Part shown: one piece after another, positions 12,641-24,188 of the stretch
How the letters are laid out: each line of letters opens with the position of its first letter
Numbering within the stretch: position 1 is the first letter of the stretch
Assembly (NCBI RefSeq): GCF_021155775.2
Contig: NC_060234.1
Span: forward strand, 35,523,026-35,587,025
Source of the DNA: Neodiprion pinetum
Taxonomy: Eukaryota; Arthropoda; Insecta; Hymenoptera; Diprionidae
DNA: 64,000 nt
Direction: 5' to 3'
Program-made: the position numbers and the translations under genes
Notes under the pieces: model-generated
Told to the model about the DNA's origin: nothing
The model's database searches: none
The model's input: the letters and a program-made list of their open reading frames with translations, nothing else

Positions 12641-12875
12641 ACTTTTTGTATTTGAAACGCACGACGCCTTCTCTAACGGGTCGTATTTCGATCTTCTTGA
12701 ATGTCTTATAAAACTACCTATCCGTAATGTTGAAACATTCTAATATATTCACGAGTTGCCATTTGTGTTTCACCATACTTTATACGTTCCACGTAAATAA
12801 ACGACTCGAGTAAAAACTCGATTTTGCCTCAACATTTATAATCCATACAAAATTAAAATCCAAAATATATAAATG

Positions 12876-12882
12876 AACCGGT
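12876..12882. promoter_or_regulatory. Grainyhead-like AACCGGT
   Basis: AACCGGT is a seven-base match to the Grainyhead consensus in the obst-A / CPAP3-A2 intergenic region. It is weak evidence alone. Confidence 0.2.
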
Positions 12883-15800
12883 AAATCTCGAAACAACCTA
12901 CAGCTACACCAATTAGCCTGCAATTGCATTTTCGGAGGAGTGTCAAGTTAGGATCGTATCAGATGTATGGTGCCCACTTTTTGCCAACTGGAAAACATCA
13001 CCATTTAAATAAATATAAAATGAATGCTGTTCGTTAATTGTCTATTATTCCTTTGACCTGTTAAATCCTTGAATTGACTTGCTTTCTGCTCACCGTTATC
13101 ACTGCAGTTCGACGACTCGACGACGACTGATTTAAGAAGCAACGTTGATAGATGGTAGTTTTGGAAACAGAGACGTATACAAACAACGGAAACCGTCTGC
13201 AGAGTATCAGTAATCTATTAATCGGGGATAAGTTGGTTCGATTTAGTCCAGCACCTCTGCTCGATCGACTAAAAGTGAGCCACTGGACATGTTTCGATTC
13301 CCACTGTGTATCATGCCAGTTTCACGCGATCCACCCGATCGCCATGAGGACGAAAAGTTTGCCTTTGCGGCGATATTGGTTTCGAGCTTTATCGTTAACT
13401 TAAGCATTAACAGTTGCGATGCGCCCACACTTGAATTTCTTCGATTCGGATGGAACGGGTGTCGCGTATCTAGTTCGGACTCTCTTGGCGTTGAGCTGCG
13501 TTTACTTTCCATGGAAACGCCAATCGTCCGATATTGGGTAAACAACACAGCGTCTGGCCTCAAACAATGCCTCACTGAAACCAGGAGACACGGTATAGTT
13601 CTGAACAAAGGTTTGATATTACGTCGAGGAAGTATAGGGAAACGTAGCGAGTGAGAAACATGCTCTGAAATTGATTTACTCTGGCAAAGAGAAGATAAAA
13701 ATGGTCCGAAAGATGTACTGATCTGGAATGGGGAGTTTGCAAATCGAAATTGTACCGAGTACGGCAAACGGTACGTTCTGTAACAAGACGACATATCATC
13801 GTTTGTCCAATTTTAAAACGTTTAATCACAAACAGACTTATTCAATTGTGCTATAAGTCAATAGCCTGTAAGAATCATTACAGTTTCATTCTAAAATTCA
13901 CAAATATGTCGAGGCTCTGTTCTCTGGGGAAGAATATTCACCTCAGCTCGGTCTGGTTTGCGACTTGTTTCTGTGTCAGGATCAACTATACCTCAAGGGT
14001 GAAAGTGACCCGGACTAGACAGTGTGGAATTTTCAAACAACTCCTACAGCCTGAAACATTTCATTTCAACGTACGATTCGTGTTTCACGTTCAATACAGA
14101 CTGATCAAACTACAGCAGGAATTTCACGTCGCATAGCTGGAGTGTAATATGCAGAAGAGTGACCGAGATGATAAGAAATTTCGCAGAAAACTTTCTCTTC
14201 AATCATAGTAAATTACTGTGATTAATAACGGTGTTAGGAAGATGCATTGTCAACAATTCAATTCCCCGCAGCTGCTGCGAGATTAAAGTGAGAAGCTGAT
14301 GAGAAAGGGTAATGATTTTTGATTCATTAATCCGCGGGCAGCTTTCGCTGTATAAATGTTATGGGTTGGCTATGCGAAAGTGAGTAATAAAATCGCCTGC
14401 TGTTTCAACTCTGATATATAGCTGATGACATGTAGATCGCAAATCAGAGGAGATTATTTTACAAAGAGAGATACGCAAGATCAGATTACAGGTTGCATAA
14501 TCTGCCATCCAAGTGCTTGTACAGGGTATGCCGCATGCATCAAGTTTGACGTGCCATACAAATCGAAGTTTAGAAATTGAGACGAAATGACAGATTTTCA
14601 CTATTGGCTCTGATTTTTTTTTTTTTTTTTTTCCTCCTTTCTCTCTTTTTCACATGATCGCGCGGCGCGTTTGAATACCGAAGCTCGTTAAGGACGCGTC
14701 TTGCATTCGTAAATATACACGCCCAGTTTGCAGATTATACGACGTGTTAGATTACGATTAGTAAATTTAACACGATTTAAGATCGAGAAAAATCGAACAG
14801 GTATCTAAATACACGTAGAAATAAATTGGTAAGAGAAATTTAGACTGTTCGTTCCAATCCCATTCCTCTGATCCCACTTACGAATTGCTACATTCAAATA
14901 CTAACGAATTTCAGTTAAAATCGTAGCTTTCATTTCAGTCTATGGAGAGAAGATTGGCTGTCGAACAGCATGATTACACCAATCCGAGAAATTGCGACAC
15001 CTGCGTAATTTGAACGTTAGAAATTGATCAGCGTAGTGTCAGCGATACGCCCATACATTTGAGAATAGTGTATAATTCTAGTTCTCTGAGTGGCGAAACG
15101 TGTGTGCATAATGTGGGTATAGTATATGCATGGCATTCGGAATACCGCGAATAAAGATTTTTAATTTTATTTATCAGAACCAAGGTGAGCCAGATTTGAG
15201 AATTAATTCTTCTGCGGCGCGGCGTTAAACTCTCCCGAGGGGACCGATAAAGGCGTGTCTATTGTCGGGTGTCGAGCAGCACCGACACTCGTAGGGGTGA
15301 ACACGTATACGTGTGTGCAAAAATATTTAAGCAAACGAGTCACGCGTCGGGTCGGTTCTTTTGCTCGTCAACGAATTCACCATTCCGGAGAATCGAAACA
15401 ACGGGTTTTACAAAGCGTGACCGCGCACGCCGATATCCGACTCTTCGGCGATTTTAATTCCCGTGCGGAAAATCGCTCGCCTTATAGCGCATCGCAGCCA
15501 GACCGAAATCCCGTTTACCGGTGTCCATTATGGTCAGTCTTAAGGCTAAGTGAAAAAAAGCACAATCAAACATTGCAAATAAGCGATTTTGGCAGACATA
15601 ATAACCTTCAGAATTTCATCGCAAGGTGTGGGCGAAGTTCAACGCGCACGCTTGTTGTTAGAAAGTTGACTCGTTGTCAAGCAAAACGTTTGACACCACT
15701 TGCAATTATCAATTATTAATATTACATTGGTAATTGAATATTTTCATATCTCTAAGCGAAAAAAATGTTTTTCATACCTTTCATTCGCACTGTTCCAGAT

Positions 15801-16520
15801 GTCTTGTTCATTGCACATTAGAAGTGTTTACGATTTTCGTTCCCTGGAGAGAAAACAGATAATTTTATTCAATTTTTCCTATCTTTAACACGAATCAATA
15901 CTTCTAGCATTTACATAGAAGTGACGTAAGTTGTTTAGACACATGGGCTGACGATAATCGTTAATGATCAGCAATCAAGACTTACGTGTACACTTAACAT
16001 GCACTAGAACTCGCGGGCAAGGTACTTTTACTCCGAGAGCAAAGTACGCTTATAACCCACCTAGCGGCGAGATCTCCAACTACTTTTTCAAAATCTTAAC
16101 AAACCCTTCAACAATACGGCATCTTTGAACGTATAATAATCAAACTGTTTCTGATGCATTCCATTTGTAAAAATCAGCATGAGATGTGACGTAATAATTC
16201 AAAGTACCCGTAATATGATGTAGCGAAAATAGCCAATCGTAAGACTCGAAACCATACAAAAGCACACAATTGAATTTCGCTAGCCGAAGTCTTGCAACTG
16301 AGAATATAGTGGCATGAGCGAAGAAAATATCTCTTCAGAGTAATCGGAACAGTTCTATAATACAGTAAAACCTGATTTCAAACGAAATTTGATTCCGGCC
16401 CTTCGATCGTAGGACTCAAGAACGTCGCCAACTTTCGATTGATACATGGGCGCGGTGTGTATACGTAGACACATAACGTGTCTTTGATACACATATGGTG
16501 AACCAACGCGCGGCTGATGC

Positions 16521-16553
16521 GTATAAGAGACGCAACGGCGAGACAAGAACAGT
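16521..16553 (+). promoter_or_regulatory. Core promoter of CPAP3-A2 (TATA + CAGTC initiator)
   Basis: TATAAG lies at 16522-16527. The initiator ACAGTC has its A at 16551, 29 bp downstream, the same spacing as in obst-A and the minus-strand gene. The deduced leader to the ATG at 16791 is 240 nt. It contains a purine tract and one small upstream ORF. Confidence 0.5.
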
Positions 16554-16590
16554 CGGAAAGCGTACGGGTTGGAAAAATATTGACCAAGAG

Positions 16591-16638
16591 TGAGGGAGAG
16601 AGAGAAAGAGAAAGAGAAAGAGAAAGAGAGCGAAAGAC
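16591..16638. repeat. (GAGAAA)n purine tract in the CPAP3-A2 leader
   Basis: A GAGAGAGAAAGAGAAAGAG-type tract lies about 40-85 bp downstream of the predicted start site. It is a simple repeat that also supplies GAGA-factor-like GAGAG sites. Confidence 0.75.
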
Positions 16639-16697
16639 AGTGCCGGAAGAGAGGGGTTTTCAGAAGAGAGTGAGGTGGAGAGGGGTTGGGAAACGAA

Positions 16698-16760
16698 ATG
16701 GTGAGTGCAGCCGAGGGAATCAGGATTAAGCTTGACGCGAAGGCAACAGTCGCGTTTTGA
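16698..16760 (+). other. Upstream ORF (20 codons) in the CPAP3-A2 leader
   Basis: An ATG at 16698 opens a 20-codon frame ending in TGA at 16758-16760, 30 nt before the main start. The ATG is followed directly by GTGAGT, so this could instead be a splice donor (or relic of one) for an unlisted 5' leader intron. If translated, it could reduce initiation at the main ATG. Confidence 0.35.
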
Positions 16761-16790
16761 AGAGCAGACAACTCGAACCACGACCTCAAG

Positions 16791-18070
16791 ATGACACCTT
16801 CTAAACCTTGGACGTTCTGCTGCCTCGTCGTAGGGATGATCTTCTGCCTCGAACGAGCAGCTGCTCAGTTCCAATGTCCGACCTCTAAGGGGTTCTACCC
16901 TGACCCGGAGCAGTGCGACCTGTACTACGCCTGCGAGAACGGAAGAGCAGAGGAGAGACTCTGCAGCGATGGACTCGTATTCAAGGACGACAACCCCAAC
17001 AAAGAGTTCTGCGACTTACCTTCCAACGTTCCGTGTGGCGACCGCACCCTCCTGCGTGAGTATTTCCTTCTCCGTTTCTATCTCGCTCGACTTCCCCTTC
17101 GTCTCGACCCTGGCTGTGAAATCTCTCGATGTCCAATTAATGCGTCCAGCTTCAAGAGATCACGTTTTTCCTTTCTATCACTACGCCAACGGTGATCCGC
17201 TCCGTCAATTTCTATCAAGTAAACCGTCCCATACCTCAAGTTCGACGAACGTAGTCGAGTTACTCGCTTACCTCTCGATCCTTTTCCATATTCAGAGGAG
17301 CCCCAGCCTTCGAAGGGCTGCCCGCGTGCCAACGGCTACTTCCGGCACGAAGATCCGACCGCCTGTGACCAGTTCGTAAGCTGCAAGGACGGCGTGGCTT
17401 CCGCGATGCCGTGCCCTGCTGGTCTCATCTACGACGAATCGGTATCTGCTTGCGTCTGGCCCGCTGATTCGACCAGGGAATGTGATGCTCCTAAACGTGA
17501 AATCCTCGACGACGGATTTGTCTGTCCGAACGTCGACGTTTCCGGACCCCAGGGACGGGCTCTTCCTCATCCGTTGTATCCTCACTCCACGGATTGCGCA
17601 AAGTTCTATATTTGCAGGAACGGCATCAAGCCCCAAAAGGGACAGTGCGATGAAGGCACCGTTTACAACGAGGACAGCTTTCAGTGCATGGAGCCGGAAA
17701 ACGTACCGGGATGGTGAGTCCGTTTCGCAAGTCATAGCCTAGCCGTTTTCATTATTATTATTACGCTCTTACTACTCCAAGTACCGAAAGAAATATCGAT
17801 TACGGCGAGGTAAACCGCCGGTGGTCATAGCTTTGCTTATGCGACGAAAATTGACCCGCGGAGGTTTAGCAGAAGTGATTAATTAGAAAGCATATTTCTA
17901 CAAGCACATTTAAGTCTGCCGTAAAAGGCGGAATCGAGTATAAAATATCAATAATCGATAATAACAGTGTAATAGCCAGTTGTTAATTTTATTGCTAAAC
18001 GATTCTAATGTTGTTTGCGTTTCTTTCGTGTTTCTGTTGCAGTGAGGACTATTACAAGAAAAAGAACTGA
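16791..18070 (+). CDS. CPAP3-A2, obstructor-A-like paralogue
   Basis: Exons are 16791-17055, 17296-17713 and 18043-18070 (236 aa; phases 1, 2). The signal peptide (about residues 1-25, MTPSKPWTFCCLVVGMIFCL..) is in the same exon as CBD1, so this copy lacks the intron that follows the signal peptide in the other genes. The CBDs are at residues 29-82, 97-151 and 165-228. The CBD1 and CBD3 Cys spacings equal those of obst-A, and the linker after CBD1 also aligns (EPQPSKGC against PPQPSKNC). CBD2 lacks obst-A's second aromatic (DQFVSC in place of DVFYNC). The intron that splits obst-A's CBD2 end is absent. The tail is EDYYKKKN. Poly(A) signals are at 18125-18130 and 18130-18135. It is a tandem duplicate of obst-A with its own promoter. 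Confidence 0.9.
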
Positions 18071-18124
18071 TCGGTTACGTTGCAGATTCAAATACGCATG
18101 TAACAATTTACTTCTACTTTTAAG

Positions 18125-18135
18125 AATAAAATAAA
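18125..18135 (+). terminator. Overlapping poly(A) signals of CPAP3-A2
   Basis: Two overlapping AATAAA hexamers (18125-18130 and 18130-18135) lie 55 nt after the TGA stop. Confidence 0.7.
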
Positions 18136-19897
18136 TCACTTATTATTATTATTCTTATAAAATAAGATCGAAGCTGTTTCATTGTTCACAACCCAAACCT
18201 TTCTCTTCGCATCGTTGGATCTAGTGTATATTACACGTATTATCTGGACGTATGAATCGCGACGCGTAGCGATGCGGGTTACTGTAAGAATAAAATAACG
18301 AGTGAAAAAAGGTCGCGCAGGTTACGCGGAAAAAAAGCGTGGCTACCCGTAACCGCCTTTGATTTGTATTACATCGTATCGAACGCCGCATACAAGGTAG
18401 AGATCGCGCGTAACATCATAATGGCAGATATTAACGGCTTTCACCGTCGATATTCACGCGTTCATGTATCGTGGACCGCGATCTCGTTCCCCCGTGTAGT
18501 CTCGACACTGTAACGTTGCATAAGAGGACCAGCCAGGCCTGCGGGGCCTTATCCGCATCAATACATGGGCCTCACTCTTGCGCGAGACTTTGTGTCTCCG
18601 AAGCCCCGGGGCGAACGGTGGCCTTATGGATGAATGGCTAACAGACACCGGGAGGTCATTCAAAAATTGTATCACCTTTTTTTCGCAAGGGTGGGGTCCG
18701 CGCGCTTTCCTATACAGCCTCGATAATTATTCCGGTAAAGCTAAGATGTATAAAAAAAAAAAAAAAAAATTTATCGCTCACCGAGCTGACTATCCGCGCA
18801 ATTATCAGTGATTACCTATCGTTGGAATTATTTTCTTCATTTCTAAACAAGTTTCCATTATTCAACCGTTTTGCAAAATTACTCTACTTATTTATTACCC
18901 CATTAAACCTGTGTTACGATTTTGGAGTATGTGCTTAAGTTTAATGAAGTACAATTTTGAACGAATTGTATTCTATGAGTGGAGTAGATGCGCAAACTTG
19001 AATGTCACCATATTGTTCGGTGATATTGACCAGACATGAAAGAAAGATTGTACGTTATTTTGGCTCGAGACTTTAATATAATTTCAATTACAATCTAAAA
19101 AGTTGATTTTCAAAAAGACCGGCCAGTATCGGTAAGATGTTGAAATCTATGCCTCCTTTCTTTTCAATCTCAAAGAGGTATCATTTTTAAAGAAATATTT
19201 TCACCGAATATTTCGATGAATGCGAATTTTGAAGCACAAGCATTATTTTGTTTAAGACTGGGATTGATTCGCGAACGAAAAATGCTTATTCCTTCGGCGA
19301 ATTCTAGGACATTGGAAAGCGATATGATATGGACTAAGATTTTCAAGTCACAAAGCTATTCGATCGTGAAAACAATTAGATACAATAGAAGTAACATTTA
19401 TTCTCAATTATCTGAAAACAAATCTAGAGTTTAAGATAAAAAGTAACGTAGGCGGATACAAGGCTTAAATTGAATGACACAGCATGTATTTCGTACAAAA
19501 AAGAAAAATTTTCGTTTCACCGAATCGTTTGAGGCAGTCTTAACCAGCTACTCGATCACTTTGAAAAAAGTGAATAATCTACATTCAATCTATGTCAGTT
19601 GCGCGTCAGCGTTTTATCCGCTTCGATAAATGGGCACTGAATTTCGGTCAAACGTTCCGGGTTAACCGCCAGCGTATCATCGAGAAAACGAGCCCAGTCC
19701 GCCTGTAAAACGAACCAGTGAAAGAGGGGTAAAAAAATGAACGAAAACGACACCGAATCGAGGAGGTTGAATAAAAAGAGTTTTAAAAAAATTTGAAAAA
19801 AGTGTCCCGAGCGAGAGAGATATCGAATGCAATCCTCGAGACAATATCGTCCAGAAGTGACCGTCGGCGAAGGGGGAGGTCGAGTAACGCGGGATAT

Positions 19898-19929
19898 GAA
19901 CGAACGAACGAACGAACGAACGAACGGAC
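19898..19929. repeat. (CGAA)n tetranucleotide microsatellite
   Basis: About seven copies of CGAA/GAAC grade into CGGACGG. The repeat ends about 65 bp before the likely obst-E start site, so length variation here could alter promoter spacing. Confidence 0.8.
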
Positions 19930-19992
19930 GGAGTGAAGGGGCCCCTCGGGGCCCGAGGCCAAGACAACTTGCCAATGAGCGGGAATCTAAGT

Positions 19993-20004
19993 TCAGTAGT
20001 CAGT
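19993..20004 (+). promoter_or_regulatory. Putative TATA-less initiator of obst-E
   Basis: Two overlapping arthropod-type initiators (TTCAGT with A at 19995, GTCAGTT with A at 20002) lie 20-27 nt before the ATG. No TATA box is visible about 30 bp upstream, unlike its neighbours. The leader would be very short. Confidence 0.3.
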
Positions 20005-20021
20005 TGGTACTGAGACCAGAC

Positions 20022-23000
20022 ATGAGCTGTCGTATAGGAGTGACCTTATTGGCCCTAACGGGCCTCATCTCTGCCGGTGAGTATAAAATATCATCAAACG
20101 AAACCTCAAAGTGCATCATCTCCACTAATCGATACGCTCCTGAGCTTCGCGCGTCCCGCAATTCCTCGCCTCTTCTTAGATTATACCGCCTTCTCCTTTA
20201 CCTTCAAGTGCACCCCGCAAGGCGCTTATTTCTACACAATAATCCCGGGCCCGAGTTGCTTCTGACGCAGAGCGCTTCAACGTCGACTTGCGACACGAAA
20301 CGAGGCTGCAGGAATGCTTAGGCCTACACTAGCTTTCACCGCCGCTTTACCATATGGCCATAATGCCCGACTTATGATATAATGTCAGCCGTGGTTCCTT
20401 ATTCGATATTCAAATCGTCTCTAATGCCGTTCCTGAATCCTCGACGTCACTTCTCGCCACAACTCCACGCGAGCCTCGTGCACGACTTCCTTCGTTAACT
20501 CGTAATATAAATTAATATTAACGTGACCCACTAAAACTTTTCAAACGAACGCTAATCGATAATGAAAGCTCGATCTGTGTCGGCTCCGGCATCGAAGGAT
20601 AACCACCAACGTGCGGCAATTACATGTGCAAAAAAATTCAAACTATAATCGTATGCGCATTATCAATCTGGTCGATTCTATACACCGTTACACACTTGCG
20701 ACCTTCGTCTATTAACAATTTTTAATATTCTTCTATCAGAAGGAATGTTTCACGGAAGCTCACTCAAGGTTGCAGAACTAAAGAAATCATCCAGTCAAGT
20801 TTCTCGATCACTCCAACGTTCATACCTAACGTTAGTTTGTCTTAACAAAAGCTAATTAATTGTGGCACACGTATCGAAACTGAGTAACAAATATGAACCG
20901 TGATCAAAGTTTGCTTTAAGCTTTACTCATTGACGTTAAAATGGAAAATCACTTTTTCCAGCCATGGGGGCAGCCCTGTCGGGCGCTCCTCCTTGCCCAG
21001 AACAGCATGGTGTCCAGGCGTACGCACACCCCGAGGATTGCGGTGCGTTCTTCCTCTGCGTAAACGGAACGCTGTCCTTGGAGCATTGCGAAAACGGACT
21101 TCTCTTCGACGGTCATGGAGCCGTGCACAACCACTGCAACTACCACTGGGCCGTTCATTGCGGAGAACGCAAGGCTGACCGTAAGTTCGCCACATTGCTG
21201 TCGACATTGATATATTTCTTATTGGCAATAATACGAAATCAATCGACGACGGAAGAGAGTTGGACCATCGCCTCTGTGTGTGGAAAATTTGAATTCATCA
21301 GATTACTGAATTGGCCTAGTTTTCCATTAACCGAAACGTCGCTTCTTTTTATTGCTCAAATTTCGTAAAGGCCTTGGGATGTCTCAAGTGGCGTATTGGA
21401 TTTAATGTGGTCTGAATGTTTTCTCCGGGACAACGACAGTCTATAATTACGATTATAATTGCCCGTTCACCGTCTACTTGATGAAATTTTAATGTTATAC
21501 ATTTTTGTTTCACCTTTTTCTTTATTTTCCTGCTTACGTCAATGGTATAACAACTGTTCTGAACGTGCTTACCGGGTACACGATGCGTTGGTAAAATTCG
21601 ACAGAGCAAGTACAAGGTATAATACTGGCCAATTATACCCGTAGAATGAATTCACTTTTTAACCCAAGAAGCAAGCCTTGTTAAACCACACGTAAGTATA
21701 CCGCAACGGAGTTTCGGGTTTGTTGCAGCGTGTACGAAACTGTTTACATGATCAACTTTCACCGGTAATTAGTAGCAAATATTTGTCGGAGTTTATAGTT
21801 CGGACCAGTTCGTACATGTAATACTAATGTATATCAATATCCTTGAGATGTCGTGGATTTCGTTTACTTTTCTCTTGCCTTTTCTTTATCCATGGAAACT
21901 AAATTGTAAATCTCACTGGAGGAGAACAGAGGGAAAGCTGACTACATCGCAAGCCATTACCAGGCAAAGCACGGCTCGAATCTATCGCAAAAAAAATTCT
22001 CACACACCAATGAATGTCCGTTAAAATATGAGCAAAAAAAAAATAAATACATATAAAAAAAAGTAAACCGAAAGTAGAGAAAAATTCAAGCGCTTCGATC
22101 CGCTCGTTTCTAAAAGGTCACCAAGTAGATGTCGACGGTCAATTAGCAATCGCGACGACACACTTCTTGTGCCACGTTGACGTAACACTTCGCGATGGCT
22201 GACAGGCAAACTTTACCCTTTTAACACCGGCAGTGACTCCGATCAGCTCCCCGGGATGCGAACACCAGTTTGGCCTCTACCCAGACAGCGACTCCTGCAG
22301 CACCACCTACATCAAGTGCACCCACGGCACTCCCCTGTCTTCGCAATGCGACCCCGGCTTGGCCTACGACCCCAAGAGCCACGCCTGCGTTTGGCCTGAC
22401 CAACTTCTGCCCTACTGCAACCCTGAAGCCATCGTTGGCTTCAAATGCCCACAGAAAATTCCTGCCCGTACCGCTGCTGCTAAATTCTGGCCCTTCCCGA
22501 GGTTCGTTGATTCCACTGTTGAAGACAATAATCTTGGGTCATTGTCAGAATTTTCAAGGTTTAGTCGGATGATTGGGAACGAGAATACTTTCCGTTTTAT
22601 CATACCAAATATCAACGGTTTATCCTCTCGTCGAGAGCTATCCTTGGATTTTTATCGATCGCTCATGATCGTGATAAATTTTTCTTCATTGTTGAATTGA
22701 ATTGCGCAATTTCATTACCTCTCATCGGCTCTTTTGGACAAAGGTGAACGAATTTCTACCTCAGCGTTTCACCCTGGTTCGCCAATCTGTATCTACGATA
22801 AAATTTTTGCATTAGATTTGCGGCGATTACGTTTTTGTTCAGATTCTCAATGAGATAGTTACCAATTGATCACTTTGAACAGATTCGCTGTACCCGGAGA
22901 CTGTGGCCGACTTATAACCTGCGTCGAGGGCCATCCTCGTCTGATTACTTGCGGCGATGGAAAACTTTTCGACGCTGAGAGCCTTGCCTGCTTAGATCCT

Positions 23001-23117
23001 GAAGAAGGTCCTAAATGGTGAGTGTCACGAAGCTGGCTTATACGCTAAAAAAGAGGTATCACACTACACCTCGAATAACGTATTTTCTTTCTTTTCAGTG
23101 CCAACCACTTGAAGTAG
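20022..23117 (+). CDS. obst-E: Obstructor-E (CPAP3-E), secreted chitin-binding cuticular protein
   Basis: Exons are 20022-20076, 20962-21180, 22234-22501, 22883-23017 and 23099-23117 (231 aa; phases 1, 1, 2, 2). Exon 1 is the signal peptide (MSCRIGVTLLALTGLISA). The CBDs are at residues 30-85, 100-153 and 163-226. CBD3 has a long 24-residue first loop with AAAKFWPFPRF and then GDCGRLITCVEGHPRLITC, which I recognise as the obstructor-E signature. An intron unique in this cluster cuts that loop between exons 3 and 4. CBD2 has six residues (not five) between Cys2 and Cys3. The last Cys codon is split, and the final exon adds only ANHLK. From memory, Drosophila obst-E has two splice forms; I found no second copy of an exon here. 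A possible poly(A) signal is at 23383-23388. Confidence 0.9.
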
Positions 23118-23382
23118 ACGAAAATTCGCTACTGCAACAGTGCCGGAATAACATTTTTCCGAACATCTTTAGTATAACGGAGTTTCATTTTATGAACAAA
23201 TCTTAAAATTCTGTGAAATCTTGATGTGAACATAATTCGCAAAAAAAAAAAAATTGTGCAAACAGCATTAATGTACCGCGATTTGTGAGAAACAACCTTT
23301 GCCTTCCGTCATCCTATCTGACATTTGATCGCATACCCATAAATGCGGTTATTTGCCTATTATACACAGACAAGTGTGTAGA

Positions 23383-23388
23383 AATAAA
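23383..23388 (+). terminator. Possible poly(A) signal of obst-E
   Basis: AATAAA lies about 266 nt after the TAG stop. It is less certain because the region is AT-rich. Confidence 0.35.
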
Positions 23389-23614
23389 CCATACCAATCT
23401 TATTACACAGTTAACTAGAAATAGAAACTTCGTATGCACAAAGATGTTTGTGAGAAAAAAGTTAGGGGAAGATGTCGGCTGAAGAAGGCCGAAAAGATCG
23501 CAACGTTTCCAAAATTTGTTGGCTGTTAGAACATTCAATAATACCTATGTAACTTAAAATCTATCCCCGTGCTAGTATCTCTCATGTCTCTCATGATGTA
23601 CCACTGTAATAAAT

Positions 23615-23714
23615 GAGCTGTCCAAAGCTAAAATGGCGCGTAAAAAAATATTGCATCTGTTTATCAATATGGGTACTGAGATTGAATTGCGCCATTTTCG
23701 TTTTCACACAGCTC
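23615..23714. repeat. Imperfect inverted repeat (foldback or MITE remnant)
   Basis: The left arm at 23615-23639 reads GAGCTGT..AAAATGGCGC. The right arm at 23689-23714 is its reverse complement (GCGCCATTTT..ACAGCTC), with a loop of about 49 bp. Both 10-bp and 7-bp blocks match exactly, with 8 and 9 bp between them. It is immediately followed by an AT microsatellite. Confidence 0.5.
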
Positions 23715-23740
23715 GTGTGAAAATTAACACAAACGACAAG

Positions 23741-23745
23741 ATATA

Positions 23746-23789
<44 letters not shown>
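23741..23789. repeat. (AT)n microsatellite
   Basis: A 49-bp, almost pure AT dinucleotide run, broken by a single G near 23751. Confidence 0.9.
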
Positions 23790-23790
<1 letters not shown>

Positions 23791-23844
23791 GTAAATAAAA
23801 ATACATCGTTCAGGTATCGTACATATATAAAAAATACACAATAC

Positions 23845-23850
23845 TTTATT
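23845..23850 (-). terminator. Poly(A) signal candidate of the minus-strand CPAP3-B-like gene
   Basis: The minus strand reads AATAAA here, about 340 nt after the TGA at 24189-24191. No closer AATAAA was seen on that strand. Confidence 0.4.
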
Positions 23851-24188
23851 GCACAATCCTAGAAACTAACGTAAAGTACAAGGTTTTTTTTTTTTAAGTA
23901 TTACAGTACGTGGATGGAAAAAGGAATATTTACATTTTGATTTAGGATGAAAGATAAGGGGTTCGAGGGTATAAGAATAATAGTACAATAGTACAAGTGT
24001 GTAAAATAAATTTGCGAGAGGATGTTGTTCGAGCCCCAAATGCAGGGCCGCATATTTCGAGGCGTCGTCTTTAATTTGCATGACGCAAAATTTCGATTGA
24101 ATTGTTTTGAACCTCGGTATTTTCAAATCAAAAAACTTGGACGAGCGTTATATTGGAATCGCATTTATCCTCCTGCTGCGACTCCTCC

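Larger units (their letters stand above)
11505..16520. other. Intergenic region between the two obst-A paralogues; no gene seen
   Basis: After the obst-A 3' UTR (AATAAA at 11632-11637) about 5 kb has no supportable exon. Open frames such as 13243-13794 (minus) and 15255-15719 (plus) lack signal peptides, cysteine patterns or splice logic. The notable content is a degenerate 10-11 bp repeat (12443-12640), a poly-T run near 14611-14632 and an AACCGGT motif at 12876-12882. Confidence 0.55.
18071..19990. other. Intergenic region CPAP3-A2 to obst-E; no gene seen
   Basis: This holds the CPAP3-A2 3' UTR with two overlapping AATAAA signals, an A-run near 18749-18769, and no domain-bearing frame. The end holds a (CGAA)n microsatellite next to the obst-E start. 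Confidence 0.55.
23118..24188. other. Region between convergent obst-E and CPAP3-B-like genes
   Basis: No gene is seen. This is where the two transcription units meet tail to tail. It holds the likely obst-E poly(A) signal (AATAAA 23383-23388) and the minus-strand gene's signal (TTTATT on plus at 23845-23850). It also holds an imperfect inverted repeat and an (AT)n tract. Confidence 0.55.

Noticed and set aside
13243..13794. 183-codon minus-strand frame with an overlapping plus-strand frame
   Set aside because: No recognisable domain or signal peptide, both strands open to a similar degree, and no splice logic.
15255..15719. 154-codon plus-strand frame between the obst-A copies
   Set aside because: The composition looks random, with no motif and no promoter or poly(A) signal in a sensible place.
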